From Anditalea andensis (GTDB taxonomy: Bacteria; Bacteroidota; Bacteroidia; Cytophagales; Cyclobacteriaceae): a stretch of DNA of 64,000 bases. The notes below the pieces were generated by a model that did not search any database, was not told the origin of the DNA, and saw nothing but the letters and a program-made list of their open reading frames with translations. Below are positions 42,424-51,261 of this stretch, piece by piece. Every line of letters begins with the position of its first letter. Position 1 is the first letter of the stretch. The stretch lies in assembly GCF_000714815.1 (NCBI RefSeq), contig NZ_JMIH01000024.1:124001-188000 (forward strand), read 5' to 3'. Made by a program: the position numbers and the translations under genes.

Positions 42424-44244
42424 ATGTTTATGAACAAGGCTACTATTTTGACGATGTTGGGAGGAGTGATGGTGTTGACCGCTTGCTCTAATTTACAATC
42501 AATCGTGAACAAATCTGCCAATCAGCAAATTACAGTAAACCCAGATCCACTAATACTGCATGGCGACTCAGTAAAATTTGACTTGCAAGCCCGATTACCA
42601 CAGCGTATGATGAATAATAGCGTCAGCTATACCATAGAGCCGCAGTATGAATATCAGAATCGTTTTCAGGAGGTGAATGGTCAGATCGTTTTTGATGGCG
42701 CCAGTGTAAGCAGAAATGAAACACCGGAAAGATCTCAGACCATGAGCTTTCCTTTCAGGGAAGGAATGGAAAATGGAAATTTAAATGTAGTAGGTAGGGT
42801 TTCCCACAAGAAAAAAGATAAGACGGCTTCTTCCGGCAGTACCAAAGTGGCGGATGGTATCATCACTACATCCAGGCTTACCAGGGTAGGACAGTATACC
42901 GGAGAAGGTGATATACCCATGCTTGGCATGTTTATGGGGCATAGTTATTCCGATCTAGCGGAAATAGAACCTACAGAAGTAGAATTTTATTTTGAACAGG
43001 GGAAATCTACACTCCGTCCAAGTGAAACTAATTCTGAAAGAGGAAAATACCTAAAAGCTTTTATAGCTGACAATAATATTACCAAAACGGTAACAATAAC
43101 GGGAACACATTCTCCTGAAGGTAGTGAAAGAATAAATAGAGACCTTTCTAAAAATAGAGCTCAGCAAATAGAGAGATTTTATAGAGCTGAGATGGAAAGA
43201 TATGATTATAGAGCTGAATCTCAGGAAGTCCAGTTTATTATCAAGCCAGTGGTAGATGATTGGTCTGACTTTAGGATATTGCTTGATGATTATGATGGGA
43301 TCAGTGATGGAGAAAAGGAAGCCTACTTTGAGATAATAGGAGGGTCCGGGGATTTTGATGCTAAAGAACGGGCCATGCAGAGCCTGCCGTCTTACAGAAC
43401 AGTATTTAATGATTTGTATCCTCAAATGAGAATTGCCAAAACGGAAATCCTTACTACTAAAGACAAAAAGTCAGAAGCTGAAATTTCCAGTTTGAGCAAT
43501 CAAATTGTAAGAGGTAGCATAACTGCCGAAGAACTCACTGAAGATGAAATGGGCTATGCTGCTGCATTGGAACCTAGCCTTATCACCAAGCAGCGAATAT
43601 ATGAGAAGCAAGTTGAGGCCTATAATTCGCCGATGGCGCACAATAATCTGGGTGTGGTATATCTTAACCTTGCCAGAAGATCGGCTTCATCATCTGAAAG
43701 AAATGATTTGCTTAATAAAGCCATCAGGTCCTTTGAAGCAGCGAATGCTGAAGGTAAAAATGGGTATGCTACACATAATTTAGGTCAGGTATATTTATTA
43801 AGAGGAGATTATCAGACAGCCTATAAGCATTTATCAGATGCTTCAACTATGAGTACGGAGGATGATAATTTTGAACATGTTAATGACGGGATTCGAGGAG
43901 CTGTTGATATTTTGAATGGTGACTATAAATTAGCAACGCTACGTCTTAATAATGCCCCCGAGAATGAAGTGAACCTCTTTAACAAAGGCTTAGCTTATTT
44001 GCTAGCCGAAGACTATAGAAATGCGACCAATGCTTTTGAAGAAAGTGTGATGGTAAACAGGGAATTCGGATATGGGTACTATGGATTGGCCATCATAGCA
44101 GCAAGGGCTGAAGATGCACCAGTTGCCAATGAAAACATTAAAAAAGCTGCAGAAAGAAGCGCAGAGTTAAAAAGAAGAGCAGCAACAGATCTAGAGTTTA
44201 GAAAAATTAAGGATTCTTCTGAATTCAGAAATGCCATCAGGTAG
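42424..44244 (+). CDS. Lipoprotein with OmpA-like and TPR regions (606 aa)
   Basis: A 606-aa envelope protein. The signal has lipobox VLTAC (about Cys21). An N-terminal beta-rich domain (about 30-160) resembles surface-adhesin-like folds. About 180-275 is OmpA-like (VEFYFEQGKSTLRP, then GTHSPEGSERINRDLSKNRAQQIERFY), a peptidoglycan-contact segment with TGTHSPEGS taking the usual TGHTDxxG place. About 380-606 holds TPR-like helices (HNNLGVVYLNLARRS, ATHNLGQVYLLRGDY, FGYGYYGLAIIAARA). Family likely DUF3868/TPR-OmpA type of Bacteroidota. Probably links outer membrane and cell wall with a protein partner. Single-gene unit with terminator. Confidence 0.8.
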   Translation: MFMNKATILTMLGGVMVLTACSNLQSIVNKSANQQITVNPDPLILHGDSVKFDLQARLPQRMMNNSVSYTIEPQYEYQNRFQEVNGQIVFDGASVSRNETPERSQTMSFPFREGMENGNLNVVGRVSHKKKDKTASSGSTKVADGIITTSRLTRVGQYTGEGDIPMLGMFMGHSYSDLAEIEPTEVEFYFEQGKSTLRPSETNSERGKYLKAFIADNNITKTVTITGTHSPEGSERINRDLSKNRAQQIERFYRAEMERYDYRAESQEVQFIIKPVVDDWSDFRILLDDYDGISDGEKEAYFEIIGGSGDFDAKERAMQSLPSYRTVFNDLYPQMRIAKTEILTTKDKKSEAEISSLSNQIVRGSITAEELTEDEMGYAAALEPSLITKQRIYEKQVEAYNSPMAHNNLGVVYLNLARRSASSSERNDLLNKAIRSFEAANAEGKNGYATHNLGQVYLLRGDYQTAYKHLSDASTMSTEDDNFEHVNDGIRGAVDILNGDYKLATLRLNNAPENEVNLFNKGLAYLLAEDYRNATNAFEESVMVNREFGYGYYGLAIIAARAEDAPVANENIKKAAERSAELKRRAATDLEFRKIKDSSEFRNAIR

Positions 44245-44275
44245 CCTAATTTATACTTCTTGATATATAATATAT

Positions 44276-44305
44276 AAAGCCCAATGATAGCATTGGGCTT
44301 TTTTT
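44276..44305 (+). terminator. Intrinsic terminator after the OmpA/TPR lipoprotein gene
   Basis: An 11-bp stem (AAAGCCCAATG / CATTGGGCTTT) with a 4-nt ATAG loop, followed by TTTTT. Strong rho-independent signal. Confidence 0.9.
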
Positions 44306-44425
44306 GATGTGCTAAATTTCATAAAATCATTTTATTGTTCTATATATGGTCGATTATATATGTGTAAAATTTTGATTTATGTAAATATAATAGTATATTA
44401 AATTTTTGAACCAAATAAAGAAGAT

Positions 44426-44887
44426 ATGGTAAAGAGCTATCAAGGGGTTAGAGTAGTTGAGGATAAAAAATACTTTAACCAACCCATGTGTGTGAAAGAT
44501 TATATGGCAACTAATCTAATAACCTTTAAACCAGATGACAGTATCGAACATGTGCTAGGAATGCTGACCTCTAAAAAAATATCAGGTGGACCTGTAGTAG
44601 ATGAAAATGGGAAACTGATAGGGATGATATCCGAAGGGGATTGTCTGAAGGAAATCATCAAAGGTAAATATAGCAATACCCCAAGTTTAATAGGTACAGT
44701 TAAAGAGCATATGACCACAGATGTACTGACTATGAATCCTGATTTAAATATTTTTGATGCTGCTGGACAATTTCTCAATATGAAAATACGCCGTTTTCCG
44801 GTTATGAGCCATGGTAACCTTATAGGTCAGATCAGTATAAGCGATATTATAAAAGGGGTTCAAAAAATGAAATCTACCACATGGTAG
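44426..44887 (+). CDS. CBS-domain pair protein
   Basis: A 153-aa stand-alone protein made of two CBS domains. The first is CVKDYMATNLITFKPDDSIEHVLGML with GGPVVDENGKLIGMISEGD; the second is VKEHMTTDVLTMNPDLNIFDAAGQF with RRFPVMSHGNLIGQISISDI. Such pairs bind adenine nucleotides and act as regulatory switches. There is no attached effector and no transporter or enzyme adjacent. The stop codon lies inside a hairpin terminator. Confidence 0.9.
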   Translation: MVKSYQGVRVVEDKKYFNQPMCVKDYMATNLITFKPDDSIEHVLGMLTSKKISGGPVVDENGKLIGMISEGDCLKEIIKGKYSNTPSLIGTVKEHMTTDVLTMNPDLNIFDAAGQFLNMKIRRFPVMSHGNLIGQISISDIIKGVQKMKSTTW

Positions 44888-44895
44888 ACCTTTTT
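44873..44895 (+). terminator. Terminator embedding the CBS-gene stop codon
   Basis: TCTACC-ACAT-GGTAGA is a 6-bp hairpin that contains the TAG stop (44885-44887) of the CBS gene, followed by CCTTTTT. Coding end and terminator are fused, leaving 6 bp to the stop of the convergent YdcF gene. Confidence 0.65.
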
Positions 44896-45664
44896 ATATG
44901 TATCCCAAAATTTTATAAATGATCATGCCCGCCCATTCCTTCACCAGCTTTTGCCATATGTTTATGGAATCAGATGATGGTTGAAAGAGTGACTGCCAGT
45001 TTGCGCTGTTGTCCGTACCATAGTAATCAACAGGGTAGGTGTCTGTTTGCATACCTATTTTGTCAAAACAGGCCTTTGACCTTTTCATATGAAAGGCTGA
45101 AGTAATGATCAGGTATCGGTCATTTAGGCCGTAACCTTTTTCTATTAGTTTTTCTTTTGCCAGCACAGCGTTTTCACGGGTATTCAGAGCTTGGCTTTCA
45201 ATAATAACATCTTCTTTAGGTACACCAGCCGTATACATGAAATGAGCGAGCAGTTCTGCTTCCTTGTTATCATTAACATTATTAAAAGCCTCTCCTCCAG
45301 TGATCAATATTTTTTTGATTTTTCCGAGTTTGTAGAGTTGCATGGCATGCGTGGCCCTGTCCGCACCTCTGTCAAAAAATGTTCTGTCCGATGCTGTTTT
45401 ATTGATATTGGTTACGCCTGTTAATACTATGCCTACTGGATATACGGGTAGTGTTTCTATAATTTCATAGTTTGGCTCCCATGCATTGGCAGCTTTATTG
45501 GCCAAAAACCTGTTGCTCAATAAGAAGAGTAAGATAAATGAAGCTACCAAAAGCTTTTTCCCTATTCTTCTGTTGATAAAAACGAGGCCAAGAAGAAATA
45601 GTACCATTACGAGGGTAAGCGGCAATATCAGAAAACTGAATAACTGGGAGAGTATATAGACCAT
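44894..45664 (-). CDS. YdcF/ElyC family protein (DUF218)
   Basis: A 256-aa protein with two N-terminal membrane helices (about 6-55) and a DUF218 domain (about 78-245): GIVLTGVTNINK, FFDRGADRATHAMQLYKLGKIKKILITGG, then ITSAFHMKRSKACFDKIGM. Relatives include ElyC, involved in lipid carrier and peptidoglycan homeostasis, and YdcF. Activity is undefined. It is convergent with the CBS gene. Stop is right at the fused terminator. Confidence 0.87.
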   Translation of the reverse strand: MVYILSQLFSFLILPLTLVMVLFLLGLVFINRRIGKKLLVASFILLFLLSNRFLANKAANAWEPNYEIIETLPVYPVGIVLTGVTNINKTASDRTFFDRGADRATHAMQLYKLGKIKKILITGGEAFNNVNDNKEAELLAHFMYTAGVPKEDVIIESQALNTRENAVLAKEKLIEKGYGLNDRYLIITSAFHMKRSKACFDKIGMQTDTYPVDYYGTDNSANWQSLFQPSSDSINIWQKLVKEWAGMIIYKILGYI

Positions 45665-45884
45665 AGCACTATTATCTATTTGTTACAAAAGTTTAAAATT
45701 GGTTCAATCGCAATTAATGGAAGTTGTCCAGTTATAGGATCAAGTCTAAGTTATATTCACGATTTTCCGCATTTTGGTCAAAGTATAATTTCTTTTAAAT
45801 TTTCTCAATTCCTTTTTAAAATTAGATATTTTATAATTACATATTAAAATATGCTGATGTTTTTAACTTTAATAAAATAATAAG

Positions 45885-45892
45885 TATTTTTG
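45885..45892 (+). promoter_or_regulatory. -7 box for the 69-aa PLDc_N gene
   Basis: TATTTTTG matches TAnnTTTG exactly, 22 bp upstream of the ATG at 45915. The intergenic stretch 45665-45884 shows no gene. Confidence 0.5.
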
Positions 45893-45914
45893 GATAGATC
45901 AAAACAACCGAAAT

Positions 45915-46124
45915 ATGAAAAATTTTGATTTACCCCCTTTCTTATTTATGATCTGGCAGATAGCCGCGGTAATTATTCTGATATTCTTTATGGTATCTTT
46001 GGTAATGATCCTATCCAATAGGAAATTACCTACCAGAGAAAAAATGCTATGGATATGGGGTACATTTCTATTGCCTATATTAGGACCCTTGTTGTTTATG
46101 GTGTTTGGAAGGGAGGGAAAGTGA
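45915..46124 (+). CDS. Small PLDc_N-type membrane protein (69 aa)
   Basis: A 69-aa protein with two transmembrane helices (about 10-32 and 45-63) and the PLDc_N signature around REKMLWIWGTFLLPILGPLLFMVFGREGK, the N-terminal membrane module of cardiolipin synthases. Here it stands alone with no catalytic HKD part. The 390 bp after it (46126-46515) show no gene, repeat or clear signal. A real -7 box upstream supports expression. Function unknown. Confidence 0.8.
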   Translation: MKNFDLPPFLFMIWQIAAVIILIFFMVSLVMILSNRKLPTREKMLWIWGTFLLPILGPLLFMVFGREGK

Positions 46125-46515
46125 CTTCAACTGCCTCGTGTCCAAGCAATGCAAGTTTGTCATTTTTTAATTTAATTAAACCCACAAAACAAGATGTTTA
46201 TAATAGATATTGCTATATTAATGTAAATTTTAAAGTATCGGCTTGTTTTCGTCTCGATACCTAGGGTAGGCCATTCTTTTAAAATTCTTAGAATTTATTC
46301 TGTTATGAATTGAATTTTTAAAGTTATAAATGCAATATCCAGCATGATGTTCCTGTTGGATTTAGTTGACAGGATCATGATAAATCCCAATATTCTTCCT
46401 CTGTCATTTTTAACTAAAGTACAAAATTATTCTGACATGCCTTCGATTAGAATATTTTGATGAATCCAATTTTTGTAACTAAGTTTTTTTTATTAAATTG
46501 GTATGTGTTGTATAA

Positions 46516-47667
46516 ATGACTTTAGAAATGGCCAAAATTATCAGAATTAAAAACTTGATTGTTTTTATAACAGTAGCAATTTTTGCTTGCAGTTCCCCGC
46601 AAAATAAGGAAAATATTAATGTAGGGGAGGTTTTTGAGCTAAAGGAAGATTTGAAAATTTTTGATTTGCCGGATGGCTGGGGGCACTTTAATCTGGTCTT
46701 TAAAAATCTGTCGGATGAAATTTATTTTTTTAATTATAATAATTTTTCCTTGGCAGCATTTGATAAAGAGAACCAAAATATGATTTTTCTGACAACCTTT
46801 GAAAGTGAAGGTCCGAATGGGGTAGATGGTCGGGTTCTCGATTTTACCATAGATGATGAAAAAAACATCTGGTTTTTTACGACTACTGACCAATTATACA
46901 AAATGAACTCCAATGGGGAAATATTAGAAAAGCACTCACTTGAAACCGGTGAGTTGATGGAAGAAAACATTTCTCTTTTGCCCAATAATTTTCAAAAAGT
47001 GGGGGATGTATTCTATTTCCCGGCATTTCCTATGGTTTTTAAGTGGACAGACCTTTCTGTGGATGAGCTCAGTAAACTACCCAATCTTGTATCCTATAAT
47101 CTTCAAGACCAGACTTATGAAAAATTAAATTTTTATGACAGAGCCTATCTGGGGAATAACCTAAATAAGTTTATAATGCCCTTTCTGGGAAGAGGGAAGT
47201 CAGATGAAATTATAATCAATCATAACTATAAAGATATCTATGTATATCATCATGGCGAAGTAGATAAAATTGAAGCTTCATTATCCGAATTTTCCCCGTC
47301 TCCTCCGGTATCAGAGAGGGATATGTTTGATGATATGGAAGAAATAATGCGGATAATGCATCATACGGACAGTTATATGGCATTTTCTTATTTTCCAAAG
47401 CACCATATTTATGTCCGTACAGCTAAATTCGAGGAAATTCCGGAGGCTGCATCCGATAATATGAATTCTGATGTAGCTTCCAAATGGGCGCTTATCATTC
47501 TGGATGAGCAATATAATAAATTAGGTGAAATAAGCCTTCCAGAAAAAGGTGCTAACGGGGATTATATTTTTGACACACCCGAAGGTCTTTGGTTTTCTAC
47601 AGATCACCCAGACAATCCTCAAATGGATGAAGACAAATTGCAATTTAGATTATTATCCAAAAATTAA
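46516..47667 (+). CDS. DUF4221-type lipoprotein
   Basis: A 383-aa predicted lipoprotein: signal with FACSS box (Cys25 from this start, or Cys21 from an in-frame ATG at 46528 that would give a tidier signal). The mature protein is a beta-propeller-like series: WGHFNLVFKNLSDEIYFFNYNN, DFTIDDEKNIWFFTTTDQLYKM, KVGDVFYFPAFPMVF, WALIILDEQYNKLGEI and GLWFSTDHPDN, as in DUF4221 proteins that are frequent in Cyclobacteriaceae. Function unknown; the family is a reason to place the organism in that order. Monocistronic. Confidence 0.78.
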   Translation: MTLEMAKIIRIKNLIVFITVAIFACSSPQNKENINVGEVFELKEDLKIFDLPDGWGHFNLVFKNLSDEIYFFNYNNFSLAAFDKENQNMIFLTTFESEGPNGVDGRVLDFTIDDEKNIWFFTTTDQLYKMNSNGEILEKHSLETGELMEENISLLPNNFQKVGDVFYFPAFPMVFKWTDLSVDELSKLPNLVSYNLQDQTYEKLNFYDRAYLGNNLNKFIMPFLGRGKSDEIIINHNYKDIYVYHHGEVDKIEASLSEFSPSPPVSERDMFDDMEEIMRIMHHTDSYMAFSYFPKHHIYVRTAKFEEIPEAASDNMNSDVASKWALIILDEQYNKLGEISLPEKGANGDYIFDTPEGLWFSTDHPDNPQMDEDKLQFRLLSKN

Positions 47668-47760
47668 ACTTTAAGGATAATAAAGAAAGGGAATACACGA
47701 TAATTGTAAAATCGGTAATTATTCTTTCGAAAAATTTAGGCATGCATAGCATCAATTGCT

Positions 47761-47768
47761 TATTTTTG
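47761..47768 (+). promoter_or_regulatory. -7 box 4 nt before the FAD/Fe-S oxidoreductase ATG
   Basis: TATTTTTG is an exact TAnnTTTG match and only GATT separates it from ATG at 47773, so the transcript would be leaderless or almost so. Confidence 0.5.
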
Positions 47769-47772
47769 GATT

Positions 47773-50721
47773 ATGCCTAATATGATGCCTAACCTATTAC
47801 CTTTGCTGGATAGTTTAGCGGCCCGGTTGGAAGGGGAGCTAAAATATGATTCACTGACCAAGACGCTTTATGCCACAGATGCTTCTGTTTATCGGGAAAT
47901 GCCGCTGGCAGTGGCCTTTCCCAGATCAGATTCGGATCTGAAAAAACTCATTCACTTTGCCAGAGAAAATAAAACCTCACTGATCCCCAGGACGGCAGGA
48001 ACCTCTCTGGCCGGCCAGTGTGTGGGTAATGGTATAGTAGTGGACGTATCCAAATATTTTACCAAAATTCTGGAGTTCAATAAAGAGGAGAAGTGGGTAA
48101 GGGTACAGCCGGGTGTAGTACGGGATGAACTGAATGCATTCCTAAAACCACATGGCCTATTCTTCAGCCCAATAACTTCTACGGCTAACCGGGCAATGAT
48201 AGGAGGGATGGTAGGCAATAATTCCTGTGGAACCACCTCTATAGTCTATGGTACCACCCGAGAAAAAGTAATCAAATTGGATGTCCTCTTAAGCGATGGT
48301 TCAGAAGCAGTTTTTGAAGAATTGACCAAAGCTGAATTTGAGTCAAAGTGTAAATCTGATTCATTGGAAGGTAAACTTTACCGCCAAGTAAAGGAGGAAC
48401 TTTCAGCTGCTGAAAATCAGAAAAATATAAACGAGCATTTTCCCAAAAAGTCCATCCATAGAAGAAATACGGGGTATGCAGTAGACTATCTTCTGGATTC
48501 AGATATATTTTCCGAAGTAGGCAAACCTTTCAATTTCTGCAAGCTATTAGCAGGATCAGAAGGAACTTTGGCCTTTACCACTGAAATTAAGCTTAATCTG
48601 GACCCGCTGCCGGATCCGGTGGAAGTAGTGGTAGCGGCCCACTTTGTATCTATCCACAGAAGTATGAAAGCCGCCCAGGTAGCGATGAAGCATCCTGCTA
48701 CCGCAGTGGAGCTGATGGATAAGATTATCCTGGACTGCACTAAGGAGAGCCTGGAGTACAGTAAAAACCGATACTTCGTAGAAGGGGATCCCATGGCCCT
48801 GCTCATGGTGGAGTTCACCGGTAAAACTGAAGAGGAGGCAAGGGCAAAAGGTGAACTGCTGATAGAAGATCTCAAAAAAGCCGAGTTGGGATATGCGTAT
48901 CCAATAATAGCCCCGGCACTTGTCAAATCTGCCTGGTCACTTAGGAGTGCGGGTCTTGGACTGCTGGCCAATATACCCGGCGACAGAAAAGCGGTGGCCT
49001 GTATCGAAGATACCGCGGTGGATATAGTGGACCTGGCTGACTATATAGATGAGTTTGATGAGATGATGAAGGCATATGGCCAGGAGCCTGTCCATTATGC
49101 CCATGCCGGTGCAGGGGAAATACACTTAAGGCCGATACTTGATCTGAAAAAGAAGGCGGACCAGGAGGAGTTTTATAAAATATCTGAAGACACAGCCAGA
49201 CTTGTAAAGAAATATAATGGTTCTCTAAGTGGAGAGCATGGCGATGGAAGGGTGAGAGCTCCGTTCATACCGCTGATGGTAGGAGAGGAAAATTACCAGT
49301 TATTTCGACGTATTAAGTATACATGGGATCCTGAAAACATTTTCAATCCCGGTAAAATCGTTGATACAGCGCCTATGAATACATCGCTGCGCTATGAGCC
49401 GGATATGGTAACTCCGGTACACGACACTATCTTGAACTTTGGTCAAGTAGGAGGGATACTGCGTATGGCAGAGAAATGTAACGGCTCAGGGGACTGCCGA
49501 AAGCTGCCTACTTCGGGTGGGGGCACCATGTGCCCGAGTTATCAGGCGACCAGAAATGAAAGAGACTCCACCCGAGGCAGGGCAAATACCCTGCGTGAGT
49601 TTTTAAGCAGTGACATCCAGCCCAATGCGTTTGACCATAAAGAAATAAAAGAGGCTTTGGATCTATGTCTTTCCTGTAAAGGCTGTACAGCCGAGTGCCC
49701 CTCCAATGTGGACATGTCCACTATGAAGGCGGAGTTTCTTTACCAATACCAGAAGTCCAATGGTGTCCCATTAAGGTCAAAAGCATTTGCCTATATCAAT
49801 GAATTGAATGAAATGGGTTCCAAAGTCAGTGGCATCTCGAATTTTTTCCTAGGTGGGAAACTGAGTGGAGGGATTATGAAGTCCGGTCTAAGGGTGGCTC
49901 AGCTGCGAAACCTGCCAAAGATCAGCAAGGTAAGCTTAAGAAAATGGTATGCAAAAAATTATGCTTTCTTATCTGGAAAAGCTAATGTTCTTAAACCCGT
50001 CTACCTTTTTATAGATGAATTTACCAATTATAACGATACCGAAATCGGTATAAAAGCTATTAAGCTACTGGTCCACTTGGGATATGATGTCAAAGTAATC
50101 CAGCATGAGGAAAGCGGCAGATCAGCCTTATCCAAAGGTTTACTGCCAAAAGCTAAAAGACATGCAGAAGCCAATATTCGGGCATTTGGTGACCTCATAG
50201 ATGGGGATACACCATTGATCGGGATAGAACCATCAGCCATTCTTAGTTTTAGGGACGAATATCCCCGCCTGGTAGGGGAGGATCTGATAGAGAAAGCCAA
50301 GCACCTTAAATTCCATACCCTCTTGATCGATGAATTTATCGGCAGGGAGATAGCCTCGGGTAATATTAAGGCGGAAAGTTTTACAGATAAAAGCGAGCAT
50401 ATAAAACTTCATGGCCACTGCCATCAAAAGGCCCTGTCACCCCTCAGCTGGACTCAAAAGTTGTTGTCTTTACCAAAAAACTACACTGTTGAAATCATCC
50501 CATCAGGCTGCTGCGGAATGGCGGGTTCGTTCGGGTATGAAGCAGAGCATTATGACGTCAGCATGCAGATAGGGGAGATGGTACTTTTCCCATCGGTGAG
50601 GGCTGCTGCAGCGGAAACATTGATAGCCGCACCCGGTACTTCTTGTAGGCACCAGATTGCTGATGGGACTGGCAGGAAGGCCAAGCATCCGGTTGAGATA
50701 CTATGGGAAGCTTTGATATGA
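47773..50721 (+). CDS. FAD-binding and Fe-S-binding oxidoreductase (GlcD-GlcF/D-lactate dehydrogenase type)
   Basis: A 982-aa fusion. The N-terminal half (about 1-540) is a VAO-fold FAD domain with RTAGTSLAGQCVGNG and GGMVGNNSCGTTS (binding loops), and HAHAGAGEIHLRP in the C-terminal FAD-linked oxidase domain. The second half is a GlcF-like part: Cys568 to about 587 (CNGSGDC, TMCPSYQ), a second cluster (CLSCKGCTAECPSN, about 634-648), and a CCG-like tail with GHCHQKAL and SGCCGMAGSFGYE. It should oxidise a 2-hydroxyacid such as D-lactate or glycolate, passing electrons to quinone. Substrate not fixed by sequence. Possible leaderless mRNA. Confidence 0.9.
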   Translation: MPNMMPNLLPLLDSLAARLEGELKYDSLTKTLYATDASVYREMPLAVAFPRSDSDLKKLIHFARENKTSLIPRTAGTSLAGQCVGNGIVVDVSKYFTKILEFNKEEKWVRVQPGVVRDELNAFLKPHGLFFSPITSTANRAMIGGMVGNNSCGTTSIVYGTTREKVIKLDVLLSDGSEAVFEELTKAEFESKCKSDSLEGKLYRQVKEELSAAENQKNINEHFPKKSIHRRNTGYAVDYLLDSDIFSEVGKPFNFCKLLAGSEGTLAFTTEIKLNLDPLPDPVEVVVAAHFVSIHRSMKAAQVAMKHPATAVELMDKIILDCTKESLEYSKNRYFVEGDPMALLMVEFTGKTEEEARAKGELLIEDLKKAELGYAYPIIAPALVKSAWSLRSAGLGLLANIPGDRKAVACIEDTAVDIVDLADYIDEFDEMMKAYGQEPVHYAHAGAGEIHLRPILDLKKKADQEEFYKISEDTARLVKKYNGSLSGEHGDGRVRAPFIPLMVGEENYQLFRRIKYTWDPENIFNPGKIVDTAPMNTSLRYEPDMVTPVHDTILNFGQVGGILRMAEKCNGSGDCRKLPTSGGGTMCPSYQATRNERDSTRGRANTLREFLSSDIQPNAFDHKEIKEALDLCLSCKGCTAECPSNVDMSTMKAEFLYQYQKSNGVPLRSKAFAYINELNEMGSKVSGISNFFLGGKLSGGIMKSGLRVAQLRNLPKISKVSLRKWYAKNYAFLSGKANVLKPVYLFIDEFTNYNDTEIGIKAIKLLVHLGYDVKVIQHEESGRSALSKGLLPKAKRHAEANIRAFGDLIDGDTPLIGIEPSAILSFRDEYPRLVGEDLIEKAKHLKFHTLLIDEFIGREIASGNIKAESFTDKSEHIKLHGHCHQKALSPLSWTQKLLSLPKNYTVEIIPSGCCGMAGSFGYEAEHYDVSMQIGEMVLFPSVRAAAAETLIAAPGTSCRHQIADGTGRKAKHPVEILWEALI

Positions 50722-51261
50722 ATTCAGATTTATTATTTTAGTTTTAGGTTAGCGCTTTCAAGAATTATAATCAGACGTAGCCATCATTTTAAGTTCATAT
50801 TAGTTTCATTATTTCTCTGGTTTAACAATATTATTCAGCTAATTGGATTTGGGTATAATTTTCAACAGGAAAACAATTTTAATGGATAAAATCAGGAAAA
50901 TAGCCTTAAACATATAATATTGGCTTTCCTGAACTCTACAAGAGAGATATCAGGAGTGACAAATTTGATTTAGATCTCTTTGACATGGCTTAATGGAAGC
51001 TTTCCGGCATAAATTGAAAGAGTTATCTCTCAAAGGAAAATCCAATATTTGATGTTGGATCTATGGTTACATTTATTATTAGAAGGGACAAGACCAGCCA
51101 CAATCTGAAATGTTAGAACTTCATTCATCAATCAATTTTCCCGACATCCTCTGTCACTTAATTTTTAAAATCAGCAAAATCCCTTTGCTTTGCCATTATT
51201 AATTATGATTGCTGGTTAGCTTTAAATCATAAATCTGAAATCTACCCTCAATAATCACCCC

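Noticed and set aside
46049-46264. 71-codon plus-strand frame after the PLDc_N gene
   Set aside because: Overlaps the PLDc_N gene out of frame and has no recognisable signal or family.
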